Assembly (NCBI RefSeq): GCF_002272015.1
Contig: NZ_NPBY01000044.1
Coordinates: 1 to 64,000, forward strand
DNA length: 64,000 nt
Reading direction: 5' to 3'
Origin: Paenibacillus campinasensis
GTDB lineage: Bacteria; Bacillota; Bacilli; Paenibacillales; Paenibacillaceae
The notes below the pieces were generated by a model. It was not told the origin of the DNA. It saw only the letters and a list, made by a program, of their open reading frames with translations, and did not search any database. The position numbers were made by a program, and so were the translations under genes. Of the stretch, positions 54,758 through 63,213 are shown one piece after another. Within the stretch, counting starts at the first letter, position 1, and every line of letters begins with the position of its first letter.

Positions 54758-55740
54758 TTCCCGCTGATTTCATTCGATATGCTCTCCACAAGCTTGCTTG
54801 ACACTGCGATTCTCGCTTGCCGCACCGCGTTCTTGATGGCGCCGGCGTCCGAAGAGCCGTGACCCTTCACAACCAGGCCCGAGAGCCCAAGCAGCGGCGC
54901 GCCGCCATGCTCCTTATAATCAAGCGTGGACTTCAGGCTGCGAAGCTCGGGCATCATAAGCGCCGCAGCCAGCTTCGTTTTGAGCGACTGGGAGAACTGC
55001 TCCTTCAGCAGGGAGAACAGCGCTCCTGCCGTGCCCTCGATCGCCTTAAGCAAGATGTTGCCCGCAAACCCGTCGCATACGAGCACATCGCATACGCCGT
55101 CCATCACATCCCGCGCCTCCACATTGCCGACGAAATGAATCGGCAGCTGTTCAAGCAGCGGATACGCCTGCTTGGTCAGCTCATTGCCTTTGCCTGGCTC
55201 GGTTCCGACATTCAGCAGCCCTACCCGGGGCTTCGCGATGCCGTGCACCTTCTCCCGATACAGGCTTCCCATAAGCGCAAATTGCTGCAGATGCTCCGGC
55301 TTGGAATCCATGTTCGCACCCAGATCAAGCGCCAGCACGCCCTTGCCGTCAAGCGTTGGGATGATCGGAGCCAGCGCAGGCCGCTCGATCCCCTTCATCC
55401 GCCCGACAACGAGCAGCCCGGTCGTCATCAGCGCGCCCGTATTGCCAGCCGAAATCATGGCGCTGGCCTCTCCGTCACGAACCATCCTGCCGGCCACGAC
55501 CATCGAGGAATCCTTCTTTCTGCGAACAGCCTTTACCGGCTCGTCCTCCGCCTCAATGACTTCGCTGGCATGGACTACGGACAGATTCGACGGACGATCC
55601 GTCAGCAAAGCCTCGATCTGCTGCTGGTCTCCTACAAGCACAATCTCGATATCCTGCCATTCCCGGGCAGCCGACAAAGCACCCTCCACATTGCTGCGGG
55701 GAGCGTTGTCACCGCCCATAGCGTCAATGACTATCTTCAT
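54754..55740 (-). CDS. plsX: Phosphate acyltransferase PlsX
   Basis: Makes acyl-phosphate from acyl-ACP as the first step of phospholipid synthesis. [55 protein letters not shown] and VCDGFAGNI are family motifs. Length 328. Its ATG overlaps the fapR stop (ATGA), and its stop overlaps the fabH start, so the three are tightly coupled. Confidence 0.97.
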   Translation of the reverse strand: MKIVIDAMGGDNAPRSNVEGALSAAREWQDIEIVLVGDQQQIEALLTDRPSNLSVVHASEVIEAEDEPVKAVRRKKDSSMVVAGRMVRDGEASAMISAGNTGALMTTGLLVVGRMKGIERPALAPIIPTLDGKGVLALDLGANMDSKPEHLQQFALMGSLYREKVHGIAKPRVGLLNVGTEPGKGNELTKQAYPLLEQLPIHFVGNVEARDVMDGVCDVLVCDGFAGNILLKAIEGTAGALFSLLKEQFSQSLKTKLAAALMMPELRSLKSTLDYKEHGGAPLLGLSGLVVKGHGSSDAGAIKNAVRQARIAVSSKLVESISNEISGK

Positions 55741-56333
55741 TGCCGTCTTCCTCCTTCATTGATGTCAGTGCCTTCCGATCGATAAATGATGAAGTTCCCC
55801 TGGAACACCATTTCATCGGCGACATAAGTGAACACCTCGACCTTGGCCTTCCCCTTCAGTTCCGGACTGGAACGAACATAAGCCTTGGCAATGCACTTCT
55901 CTCCGAGATGAACCTGTCTCAAAAACCGGATATCCGCCGAGGAGGTCAGGGCGATTTCATCATTAATGACGGCAACAGCCAAGGAATTAGCCTGTGCAAA
56001 AACATAATGTCCGCGCGCGATCCGGGTTTTGCTGAACACATGCTCTTCACGAATCTCGAATATGGATATACCGCTCTTGTCCAATTGCAAATCGACGACA
56101 TCTCCGATCACTTCCTCCAGCGACAGGGAGCGAACCTGATCGAAGGAATGTTCGGCCATCTGCTTCATCCGTTCGCGAAGCTCGGGAATGCCAAGCTCCA
56201 TCCGGTCAAGGCGGATCGTCTGTATGCTAACTTTAAGCTGGCGAGTCAACTCACGGTCTGTTACAAAGGGATTCTCGTCGATCAGCTGGAGCAGCCGCTG
56301 GTGACGGTCTTTTTTCGATAAACGGTCGATGAC
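55737..56333 (-). CDS. fapR: Fatty acid biosynthesis repressor FapR, non-canonical start
   Basis: Malonyl-CoA-responsive repressor of fatty acid and phospholipid genes. The N-terminal helix-turn-helix (ELTRQLKVSIQTIRLDRMEL) is followed by the hot-dog ligand domain (ISIFEIREEHVFSKTRIARG, HYVFAQANSLAVAVI). The first usual start codon is a TTG at 56249, inside the helix-turn-helix, leaving 170 residues and a broken DNA-binding domain. In-frame coding continues upstream (KKDRHQRLLQLIDENPFVTD) to GTC (56331-56333) and ATC (56328-56330), placed 7 and 10 bases after the strong site AAGGAG. I take one of these as the real start, 197-198 residues. Identity is certain; the start codon is inferred. Confidence 0.9.
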   Translation of the reverse strand, partial: VIDRLSKKDRHQRLLQLIDENPFVTDRELTRQLKVSIQTIRLDRMELGIPELRERMKQMAEHSFDQVRSLSLEEVIGDVVDLQLDKSGISIFEIREEHVFSKTRIARGHYVFAQANSLAVAVINDEIALTSSADIRFLRQVHLGEKCIAKAYVRSSPELKGKAKVEVFTYVADEMVFQGNFIIYRSEGTDINEGGRRQ

Positions 56334-56400
56334 GAAACAACTCCTTCTAGCCGTAATATAATCGCCGTGCTTATGATTTATGTATGATTAGGCGTAAATA

Positions 56401-56445
56401 TTAGAACCTGGTACTAAAATATAAGTATAAAGGATATCCCGTCAA
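56401..56445 (-). promoter_or_regulatory. fapR operon promoter with FapR operator
   Basis: TTGACG (56440-56445) and TATATT (56418-56423), 16 bases apart. The 17-base palindrome TTAGAACCTGGTACTAA (56401-56417) touches the -10 box and matches the known FapR site with one changed base. Bound FapR would cover the transcription start. Confidence 0.88.
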
Positions 56446-56462
56446 AAAGAAAGTAGAGCGGC

Positions 56463-56496
56463 AAAAAAAATAGCACCTCACCAAAGATGAAGTACT
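56463..56496 (-). terminator. Terminator after rpmF
   Basis: AGTACTTCATC pairs with GGTGAGGTGCT (three G-U), three-base loop, then eight T. It starts about 12 bases past the rpmF stop and insulates the fapR promoter. Confidence 0.85.
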
Positions 56497-56507
56497 ACTT
56501 ATAAAAA

Positions 56508-56681
56508 TTATTGTTTGATAATCTCTCTTGCTTTATACGTTCCGCACACTTTGCATACGCGGTGAGCAAGCTTCAATTCTCCGCACTGCTCGCATTTCAC
56601 CATTCCTGGCACCGCCAGTTTAAAGTGAGTACGACGTTTGTCACGACGTGTTTTGGACGTTCTGCGTTGAGGTACTGCCAT
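56508..56681 (-). CDS. rpmF: 50S ribosomal protein L32
   Basis: Ribosomal protein of 57 residues. The start [20 protein letters not shown] and the zinc ribbon [18 protein letters not shown], with four Cys, show the zinc-binding form. GGAGGTGG lies 7 bases before the ATG. It follows the DUF177 gene by 54 bases, a pairing seen in most bacteria. Confidence 0.98.
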   Translation of the reverse strand: MAVPQRRTSKTRRDKRRTHFKLAVPGMVKCEQCGELKLAHRVCKVCGTYKAREIIKQ

Positions 56682-56735
56682 GTTCCCACCTCCTTAATCA
56701 GGTCAACCCGCATTCACGGGGCTGTTATTCCATTA

Positions 56736-57245
56736 TCATTTAAAAAAGTCCTTCAGCCCAGCCAGCCTCGGGTCGATCACTTCCGTATCGCAATTGCAGG
56801 AGCCTTCGTTCAGGTCTTTGCCACAGCTTGGACAAAGCCCCTTGCAGTCCGCGCTGCAAACCGGAGCTAGCGGTAGATGGAGAAGGAACGCTTCCTCTAC
56901 ATACGGGGTGAGATCCACACTCTCGCCTGTCACATATATAGTATCATCGTCATCAGCCTGAACAGCTTCAGGGTCCTCCACCGGCTGGAATACTTCATGA
57001 AAAGGGATGTCCAGATGTTCGCTGACCGGCTTCAAGCAACGGGAGCATTTCAGCTCCAGGCCGCCATGCAATCGTCCGCGAACCTCCACCGAGCCTGCGA
57101 CGGATGGCTTCGCCATCAGCTCAACCTCAAGCGGCTGAACGGACGCGATATCCTTCCGGCCTTTGACGGCACGGCTTACATCCACGGTTTGATGGAACTG
57201 TAACGGGTGATCGCTGGTTGTCAATTTTCGAAATTGAATAAGCAT
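56736..57245 (-). CDS. DUF177/YceD family protein, 23S rRNA-accumulation type
   Basis: Protein of 169 residues of the YceD/YlbN family, whose members affect 23S rRNA accumulation and sit with rpmF. Two Cys pairs (LKCSRCLKPVSEHLDIPF, PVCSADCKGLCPSCGKDLNE) suggest a metal site. The C-terminus has DPRLAGLKDFF, a family hallmark. The ATG at 57245 is 8 bases after GGAG. Its promoter is near consensus. Confidence 0.93.
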   Translation of the reverse strand: MLIQFRKLTTSDHPLQFHQTVDVSRAVKGRKDIASVQPLEVELMAKPSVAGSVEVRGRLHGGLELKCSRCLKPVSEHLDIPFHEVFQPVEDPEAVQADDDDTIYVTGESVDLTPYVEEAFLLHLPLAPVCSADCKGLCPSCGKDLNEGSCNCDTEVIDPRLAGLKDFFK

Positions 57246-57272
57246 ATCCATCACTCCAAACAAACAAAAATT

Positions 57273-57302
57273 ATTATACCGATTCCGTCAGACTTTTGTC
57301 AA
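57273..57302 (-). promoter_or_regulatory. Promoter of the DUF177-rpmF operon
   Basis: TTGACA (57297-57302), 18 bases, TATAAT (57273-57278). Both hexamers are perfect consensus. Confidence 0.85.
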
Positions 57303-57384
57303 CACCGATCGGTGGTTGTCGCAACGTTATTTTTGCAGTAACCCCTGCAATTTATGATATATTTTTAGCAAGGAGTTGTCGTCT

Positions 57385-58620
57385 ATGAAAACCGTTGGCA
57401 TTGTTGTTGAATATAATCCGCTGCATAACGGGCATGTCCTGCATTATGAACGATCCAAAGCGCTTACCGGCGCGGACGCCGTTGTAGCCGTCATGAGCGG
57501 CCCGTTCCTGCAGCGGGGCGAGCCCGCCATCGCCAGCAAGCGGGCCCGAGCTGAAATGGCGCTCCGCATGGGAGCCGATCTCGTCATCGAGCTCCCCGTT
57601 GCCTATGCGGTGCAGCCTGCGGAATGGTTCGCCCACGGGGCCGTTGCTTTGCTTGCTGGCACCGGCGTCGTGGACAGCCTCTGCTTCGGCTCCGAAAGCG
57701 GCACGCTGGAGCAGCTGCTTCCGCTCGCCAGGCTGCTGGCCCGCGAGACGGAACAGCTGCAGGCCGAAATGGCGAACAGGCTGCAGCAGGGAGACAATTT
57801 CCCTGCCGCATATGCCGCGGCCGCGGCGGCTGTGTTCGCTCAAGGCGAACATGATGCTGAATCACTCAGGCAGATGCTCGCCAGGCCGAACAACTCGCTT
57901 GGGCTGCATTACCTGATCGCCTTGGAGCGTCTTAAGGCAAGCATCAAGCCCTACACCATCCCGAGGGAGAGTGCCCAGTATCACGATCAGGTACCCGGGT
58001 CAGCTTCCATCGCCAGCGCAACGGCGATCCGCAGGCTGATTCTGACCGAAGGCCTCCAGGCCGTTTCTCCTTATATACCCGAATATACCCTCGATATTCT
58101 CGAACGGGAGATGGAGAACGGACAAGCGCCTATGCACTGGGAGCGATTCCGTCAGCCGCTGCTGCAAACCTTGCTCACCCGCGGTCCGCAGCAGCTGGAG
58201 ACGCTGCATGAGGTAACCGAGGGCCTGGAGTTCCGCATTCGGCGCCAGCTGCCCCGTCTGGCCGAGCCGACCGTTGAGGCGCTGCTGGACGCCTTGAAAA
58301 CGAAGCGCTACACGCGCACCAAGCTTCAGCGCATGCTTGTCCATGTCATGCTGAATCATGGCAAAGCCCGGATGAGCCGTTCCGCTCTAGCCGAAGGCCC
58401 CGGCTATCTTCGCATCCTCGGCTTCTCTTCCACCGGCAGAGCGCTGCTGAAGCGAATGAAAAAGACGGCCTCACTTCCGGTTGTCATGAAGCCGTCCGCT
58501 TTCGAGCATCCTCAGCTTGATCTGGATCTGCGCGCCGCCGCCGTGTATGCGGCAGGCTGCCCGCAGCCCCTGCTGGGACAGCTGTACAGCGATTACCTGC
58601 TGCCGCCGGTTACGATTTAG
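57385..58620 (+). CDS. tmcAL: tRNA(Met) cytidine acetate ligase TmcAL (YlbM)
   Basis: Makes N4-acetylcytidine at the wobble base of elongator tRNA-Met from acetate and ATP. The nucleotidyltransferase HxGH-type motif is VEYNPLHNGH (about 7-16); MSGPFLQRGEPAIASKRARA and SLCFGSESG follow, then PGSASIASATAIRRLI. Length 411. AAGGAG is 9 bases before the ATG at 57385. It runs towards sepM, with an 11-base overlap of the 3' ends. Confidence 0.95.
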   Translation: MKTVGIVVEYNPLHNGHVLHYERSKALTGADAVVAVMSGPFLQRGEPAIASKRARAEMALRMGADLVIELPVAYAVQPAEWFAHGAVALLAGTGVVDSLCFGSESGTLEQLLPLARLLARETEQLQAEMANRLQQGDNFPAAYAAAAAAVFAQGEHDAESLRQMLARPNNSLGLHYLIALERLKASIKPYTIPRESAQYHDQVPGSASIASATAIRRLILTEGLQAVSPYIPEYTLDILEREMENGQAPMHWERFRQPLLQTLLTRGPQQLETLHEVTEGLEFRIRRQLPRLAEPTVEALLDALKTKRYTRTKLQRMLVHVMLNHGKARMSRSALAEGPGYLRILGFSSTGRALLKRMKKTASLPVVMKPSAFEHPQLDLDLRAAAVYAAGCPQPLLGQLYSDYLLPPVTI

Positions 58621-59650
58621 GCGGCAGCCCCTCCAGGTAATCGACAGCATCCTGCAGCCGGTCCACAGGGACCAGTTCCATCGTGGTGCCGATCCGGTCA
58701 GCCCGCTGCTTCGCCTCATCATAATTTTTGCTCGGAACGAGGAAGATATCCGCCCCGCGCCGATCTGCAGCCACGACTTTATGCTTCACGCCTCCGATAG
58801 GCCCCACATTCCCGTCTTTGTCAATCGTGCCCGTGCCGGCCACGAGATAGCCTTTGGTCAAGTCGCCTTGAGTCAGCTGGTTGTAAATCTCCAGCGTAAA
58901 GATCAGACCCGCTGACGGACCGCCGATATTCGTGTCGGCAAAGTGCACGATATACTCGGGGCTTTCCGGTTCCACCTTCTGCATCGTGGCGATCATCACC
59001 CCAAGACCCGGACGCTCCGCTCCCGTGTTGCTGTCCTGAATCGCCACAAGCGGAACCTCGCCGCTTACCTTTTTCCCCTTGCGCTCCAGTTCAACCTGAA
59101 CCCGGTCGCCAACCTTCTTCCCCTTCAACAGCGCCATCAGCCGTTCATTATCGGTTGCCGGATCGCCGTCCACAGACAGCAGCTTATCACCCGGCCGAAA
59201 GAAATCCTTGTTCTCCGCATGATCCGGGATCGACAGCACAAATACATACTCAGGCTCGATCGTGTAATCGATGTCCGCCTCGCCATATGCCGCCTCCATC
59301 GCGGCCGACTGGGATGAGTTCATATAGTATACCTGGGTCGCCGTATATTCTTCCCTGCTCTGGTCCCCCATTCGCTCCGCTTTCTGGACAACCTCGGCGT
59401 TAGGGTTGAATGCGGACATCATCAGCAGCCAAATATTCGCATAAGTCGCTGACACCGTGGTCATCATGAAGGTTCCCTCTTCTTCAGGATCGCCCTGCTC
59501 CACGCTGATCATGGGGCGAACCTCCTGCGCGCTTCCCGGCTGATAGATAAGATACGGCGTCGGCATATAAACGACAACATAGAGCATAATTCCGACCACC
59601 AGCAGGTATAAAACAACTTTTAAACCACTTGTTTTTACTGTCTTATTCAT
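58610..59650 (-). CDS. sepM: SepM/YlbL-family PDZ and Lon-type membrane protease
   Basis: Membrane-anchored serine protease facing outward. One N-terminal membrane segment (about 9-30), a PDZ domain (about 140-210: PGDKLLSVDGDPATDNERLM) and a Lon-type S16 domain with catalytic Ser in NIGGPSAGLIFTLEIYN and Lys in IGGVKHKVVAAD. Streptococcal SepM trims competence pheromone; the Bacillus YlbL is a checkpoint-recovery protease for YneA. Either substrate here is a guess. Length 346. Confidence 0.94.
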   Translation of the reverse strand: MNKTVKTSGLKVVLYLLVVGIMLYVVVYMPTPYLIYQPGSAQEVRPMISVEQGDPEEEGTFMMTTVSATYANIWLLMMSAFNPNAEVVQKAERMGDQSREEYTATQVYYMNSSQSAAMEAAYGEADIDYTIEPEYVFVLSIPDHAENKDFFRPGDKLLSVDGDPATDNERLMALLKGKKVGDRVQVELERKGKKVSGEVPLVAIQDSNTGAERPGLGVMIATMQKVEPESPEYIVHFADTNIGGPSAGLIFTLEIYNQLTQGDLTKGYLVAGTGTIDKDGNVGPIGGVKHKVVAADRRGADIFLVPSKNYDEAKQRADRIGTTMELVPVDRLQDAVDYLEGLPPKS

Positions 59651-59764
59651 GATCCATTCTTCCCTTTCGCCTTAAATCGCTCCGGTTCCATCGAGGATGG
59701 TCTGATGATTGTCCCCTTCGCATAAAGTTGTACTAGCTATGTTTACGTGGAAAGGAGAACCCTT

Positions 59765-61003
59765 ATGAATAAAGCCGACGCTGCCGCGCCCGCATCCAGA
59801 ATGCGAAACACCGTATTGCTCGGAGCCGCTGCCTTCCTCCTGATCCTGGCCGTGGTCAGCGATCCGGAGTCCGCCTTCCAGGCTTCCATGCAAGGATTGA
59901 AGCTGTGGTGGAATATCGTATTCCCGGCCCTGCTGCCCTTTCTTGTCCTGGTCGAAATCCTGACCGCTTACGGCTGGGCTCATGGCATCGGCGTGCTGAT
60001 GGAACCGGTGATGAAAAAAGTGTTCAAGCTCCCGGCTTCTGGCGGCTGGGCGCTGATCACCGGCATGACAGCCGGGTACCCTGCCGGGGCTCACACCGCC
60101 GCCAGAATGCATGCGCAAGGGGAGATCGGACTGAGGGAAGCCGGTCACCTCGCCTCATTGTCGCATTTCTGCAATCCGGTTACGATTGTTATCGTGATCG
60201 GCACCGGACTGCTGCACCAGCCGTCCGCAGGCTATGTGCTGCTGATCGTTCACTGGCTAGCCGGAGGGCTGGCCGCCTGGACGCTCGGCTTGTTCCGGCG
60301 TGAAGACGCCGGCCCGGCCCGGCCCGGCGATGATCAACGCAGCCGCCTTATGAGAGCCGCAGCCAAGGATAGCGCCCAACCTGCGAGGCCGCTGCTGAAG
60401 CGAGCCGCTGCCGCAGCAGTTGCGGCCCGGGAGCGCGATGGGCGCAGCTTCGGTCGGCTGCTCGGCGATTCGGTCACCGCATCCGTTCAGACACTGATGA
60501 TGATCGGCGGCTATATTCTCATATTCGCCGTGCTTGCCCATGTTCTGGGCCGCTATCTGCTGCCTTATTTGCCGGACTATGCCGCTTCCGGCCTGCTTGA
60601 AATGCATCTTGGCGCCAACGATATCCGCTTATCGACGGGGGCATCCGGGACGCTTCAGCTTGCCCTGCTATCGGCCATCCTGGGCTGGAGCGGCATCAGT
60701 GCCCATCTGCAAAGCCTCTCCCTTCTAAAGGGATCAGGAGGGCTGTGGAAGCGTTTTGTCCTGCAGCGGCTTGTCCATTCCCTGTATGCCTTCATGCTCA
60801 TGCTTGCCTTTGCCATTCCCGTCGGCAAATTCATCTCGCCGATCTGGCCCGCCTTCCGGACCGAGCCATACGATGCTGGGCCCGAGTTTGTATTCTCCTT
60901 GTGGAAGGATTGGCCTGGCCTGCTGCAGGCCCAAGCCGCCATGGTCGTCACCCTCGTCATTCTGTTCGGGATGATCTCCCGCTTTATTTCCCGTCGCCGC
61001 TGA
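59765..61003 (+). CDS. ylbJ: Sporulation integral membrane protein YlbJ
   Basis: Multi-pass membrane protein of 412 residues needed for spore cortex formation in B. subtilis. Nucleoside-recognition-type (Gate) domains are seen: LWWNIVFPALLPFLVLVEIL and TGMTAGYPAGAHTAARMHAQ, with LSHFCNPVTIVIV. AAAGGAG is 7 bases before the ATG at 59765. A charged cytosolic stretch rich in Ala and Arg (about 185-225) is longer than usual. It converges on coaD with a 20-base overlap. Confidence 0.92.
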   Translation: MNKADAAAPASRMRNTVLLGAAAFLLILAVVSDPESAFQASMQGLKLWWNIVFPALLPFLVLVEILTAYGWAHGIGVLMEPVMKKVFKLPASGGWALITGMTAGYPAGAHTAARMHAQGEIGLREAGHLASLSHFCNPVTIVIVIGTGLLHQPSAGYVLLIVHWLAGGLAAWTLGLFRREDAGPARPGDDQRSRLMRAAAKDSAQPARPLLKRAAAAAVAARERDGRSFGRLLGDSVTASVQTLMMIGGYILIFAVLAHVLGRYLLPYLPDYAASGLLEMHLGANDIRLSTGASGTLQLALLSAILGWSGISAHLQSLSLLKGSGGLWKRFVLQRLVHSLYAFMLMLAFAIPVGKFISPIWPAFRTEPYDAGPEFVFSLWKDWPGLLQAQAAMVVTLVILFGMISRFISRRR

Positions 61004-61493
61004 ATTTGCGCCGCAGCGCGGCATCCACCTCAGGGCTGACAAGGTCGGTCGTGTCGCCGTTGAAATGCGCGATTTCCTTCACCAGGCTTGAGCTGAGGAA
61101 CGAATACTTCGGATGGGTCATCATGAAGATCGTTTCCGCCTCCGGATTCAGCTTGTGATTGGTGGAAGCCAGCTGCAGCTCATACTCGAAGTCGGTTACC
61201 GTACGAATGCCCCGGACGATCACCTGGGCATTCTTCTGTCTTATGTAATTCGCAAGCAAATCGCGGAAGCTGTCGATTTCGACATTCGGAAGATGCTCGG
61301 TCGCCTGACGCAACAGCTCTGTGCGTTCCTCCACCGTAAACAGCGGATTTTTGCTCAAATTGTTAAGCACGGCCACAATCAACAGATCAAACTGCTTCGA
61401 GGCGCGAGTAATAATATCCATATGCCCCATCGTTACAGGGTCGAAGCTGCCGGGATACACGGCAACACGGTATGCTTTCTGCGGTTCTGCCAT
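60984..61493 (-). CDS. coaD: Phosphopantetheine adenylyltransferase
   Basis: Penultimate enzyme of coenzyme A synthesis. The nucleotidyltransferase motif is YPGSFDPVTMGHMDIITRAS, and the second site is YSFLSSSLVKEIAHFNGD. VRGIRTVTDFEYE lies between. The T/HxGH motif reads TMGH. Length 169. It follows rsmD by two bases. Confidence 0.98.
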   Translation of the reverse strand: MAEPQKAYRVAVYPGSFDPVTMGHMDIITRASKQFDLLIVAVLNNLSKNPLFTVEERTELLRQATEHLPNVEIDSFRDLLANYIRQKNAQVIVRGIRTVTDFEYELQLASTNHKLNPEAETIFMMTHPKYSFLSSSLVKEIAHFNGDTTDLVSPEVDAALRRKFSGDGK

Positions 61494-61495
61494 CT

Positions 61496-62089
61496 CTAGT
61501 TATCCTCCTCAACAGGGTCCGAATGTTCTTCCTGGTTCTCTTGGTATCGGTAAATGGACACTGCGGTATCTCCATACTCTGCTTTTCGAAGACAGCGAAA
61601 TGTTTCGAAATCTCCAGGATACGTATGCGATGATTCATATTCCAGCACAACCAGCGCCTCATCTCGCAGCAGGCCTCGCGCCGCCATATCCAGCATCAGC
61701 TCGTCCCCGTTCTTCATCCGGTACGGCGGGTCCAGAAACACCAGATCAAAGCTGGCGCTGCGTTTGGCTAATGCTTTCAGCGCCCGTCCCGCATCATTGC
61801 GATATACTTCTGCGCTGTCCTCGAGCCGGCAGGCCTTCAGGTTCTCCTTCACCGTCTCGATGCTCTTTGACTCGGAATCAATAAAAACAGCACGATCCAT
61901 CCCCCGGCTCAGCGCCTCGATTCCGAGCCCGCCCGTACCGGCGAACAGATCGAGCACGGTGCCACCCTCGAAGTAGGGGCCGATCATACTGAATATCGCT
62001 TCCTTCACTTTATCCGTCGTCGGACGGGTGCTCATGCCTGGAACGCTTTTGAGCGGCCGGCCTTTGGCACTACCCGATATTACTCTCAC
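61496..62089 (-). CDS. rsmD: 16S rRNA (guanine966-N2)-methyltransferase RsmD
   Basis: SAM-dependent methyltransferase acting on the 30S head. The SAM loop is VLDLFAGTGGLGIEALSRG and the catalytic motif is VFLDPPYRM. RPTTDKVKEAIFSMI is typical near the N-terminus. A GTG at 62089, 7 bases after GGTGAG, gives the family start MRVISGSAKGRPLKS and 197 residues; ATGs at 62110 and 62131 are alternatives. Confidence 0.96.
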   Translation of the reverse strand: MRVISGSAKGRPLKSVPGMSTRPTTDKVKEAIFSMIGPYFEGGTVLDLFAGTGGLGIEALSRGMDRAVFIDSESKSIETVKENLKACRLEDSAEVYRNDAGRALKALAKRSASFDLVFLDPPYRMKNGDELMLDMAARGLLRDEALVVLEYESSHTYPGDFETFRCLRKAEYGDTAVSIYRYQENQEEHSDPVEEDN

Positions 62090-62193
62090 AACTGCACTCA
62101 CCCGTTTCATCTTCTTTAGGCTGCATGTCAATTAAGACATGGGTCGTGATTATCGTATCACAATCCCACCTTATATGAAAAACGAAACCTGGT

Positions 62194-62337
62194 TCAACCC
62201 ATTTTTTTATATGCTGGACGTATATTTCCTTGCCGGACGGGCATCCTTGAAGTATCGACATCAATGAATGTCGTAGACAACCGCGGAGAAGACTTACGTT
62301 TCCCCATAAGCTCTTCGTCCGGTTTCTCCTCTCCCAT
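62194..62337 (-). CDS. Possible small protein, 47 residues
   Basis: An open frame from ATG at 62335-62337, basic, beginning MGEEKPDEELMGKRKSSPRL and ending in RPAYKKMG. It contains TTFIDVDTSRMPV. There is no good ribosome binding site, and two strong hairpins lie just upstream. I do not recognise it. It may be noncoding leader or remnant sequence. Confidence 0.25.
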   Translation of the reverse strand: MGEEKPDEELMGKRKSSPRLSTTFIDVDTSRMPVRQGNIRPAYKKMG

Positions 62338-62339
62338 GA

Positions 62340-62410
62340 TGGGCGTCCCGCGAGGGGCGCCCGGACAAAAGCCCTTGTAGACAGCAGTGTCTACGAGGGC
62401 TTTTGTTTTT
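62340..62410. terminator. Tandem hairpins, candidate plus-strand terminator
   Basis: A GC hairpin (GGGCGTCCC with GGGGCGCCC, loop GCGA, 62340-62361) is followed by a long stem (CAAAAGCCCTTGTAGAC with GTCTACGAGGGCTTTTG, one mismatch), then TTTTTAT on the plus strand. No plus-strand gene ends here, so it may close a small RNA or act on minus-strand read-through. Confidence 0.55.
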
Positions 62411-62418
62411 ATGGCAGT

Positions 62419-62450
62419 AAAAAAGACCCTGCCCTTCACAGGGCAAGGTC
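62419..62450 (-). terminator. Terminator of the yjcZ-type gene
   Basis: GACCTTGCCCT pairs with AGGGCAGGGTC, loop GTGA, then six T on the minus strand. Confidence 0.85.
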
Positions 62451-62513
62451 ATCTACATGTCATTGGTCACATGCGTAATGGTATTTGTTATTTGTTATTC
62501 AAGAAAGAATGGA

Positions 62514-62624
62514 TTAGATAAAGGCGCGAGTAATTATCACCAACAAGATAAACAATACCAGGATGCCACCAATGCCGTAACCAAAACCGCCGCCGTAACC
62601 ATAACCTCCAGCTACTCCGCTCAC
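62514..62624 (-). CDS. YjcZ-family sporulation miniprotein
   Basis: Protein of 36 residues. A Gly/Tyr-rich head (GVAGGYGYGGGFGYGIGG) is followed by one membrane helix (ILVLFILLVIITRAFI), the layout of YjcZ/YhzN-type sporulation proteins. The start is a GTG, 6 bases after AAAAGGAGG, and a terminator follows the stop. Such proteins are made late in sporulation in B. subtilis and their role is unknown. Confidence 0.88.
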   Translation of the reverse strand: MSGVAGGYGYGGGFGYGIGGILVLFILLVIITRAFI

Positions 62625-62768
62625 ATAAATCCCTCCTTTTCTGAACATACCACATACTATGTCGTTTCTGTCAGGAAGGACTAGGCCAATGCCTTTTCTT
62701 TCGCGATTTGATGAATTAGCCCCTTCATGCGCGACGGAGGAGAAAGGCGCTCGGCGGATCTAAAGCCG

Positions 62769-63020
62769 TTACGCCTCCTCTGGAGTATCCTCGTCATTCA
62801 TCTCTATGCCGGCCGACTCGGTGCTTCGTCTGCGGCGATCAATCAAGCCTTCCTCGCCGTGTTCGCGATATTTCCTCATCCACACCTTCAAGCGTCCGAT
62901 ATCCGAAATTTGCAAGGCGGAAGCTACCTCTTTCTTGGTCATGCCCTCCAGACGCATGGCGACTGCCTTTTTCTTTGTTTCGAAGCTGTAATAATGAAAA
63001 ATCTGCCCTTTTTTCGCCAT
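62769..63020 (-). CDS. Orphan transposase-type helix-turn-helix protein
   Basis: Protein of 83 residues resembling the N-terminal HTH of IS3-family OrfA. FHYYSFETKKKAVAMRLEG, MTKKEVASALQISDIGRLKV and WMRKYREHGEEGLIDRRR are the typical InsE-like blocks. No OrfB, terminal repeat or target duplication is seen nearby, so it is a remnant or a domesticated regulator. GAGGTG is 6 bases before the ATG at 63020. The acidic tail (NDEDTPEEA) is unlike active transposases. Confidence 0.8.
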   Translation of the reverse strand: MAKKGQIFHYYSFETKKKAVAMRLEGMTKKEVASALQISDIGRLKVWMRKYREHGEEGLIDRRRRSTESAGIEMNDEDTPEEA

Positions 63021-63143
63021 GAATATCACCTCTTAGTAACTATATCGGCAACGATCAGCGGCTTTTCAAGACCTGATGCACGAGCCGTCTGCACAGCGGG
63101 CAATGGGGGAGATGTGACCCGAACCGGACAAACATTCTTTCGC

Positions 63144-63172
63144 TTTACGCCCAGAATATGGTATCCTATACT
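63144..63172 (+). promoter_or_regulatory. Promoter of the TPR-protein gene
   Basis: TTTACG (63144-63149), 17 bases, TATACT (63167-63172), about 40 bases before the TTG start. Confidence 0.65.
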
Positions 63173-63213
63173 GTGGCTTTATAAGATCATTGATTTGAAA
63201 ATGGGGGATAGCA

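Noticed and set aside
62514..62684. Plus-strand frame of 75 codons over the yjcZ-type gene
   Set aside because: It is antisense to the miniprotein, which has a clear ribosome binding site, family layout and terminator.
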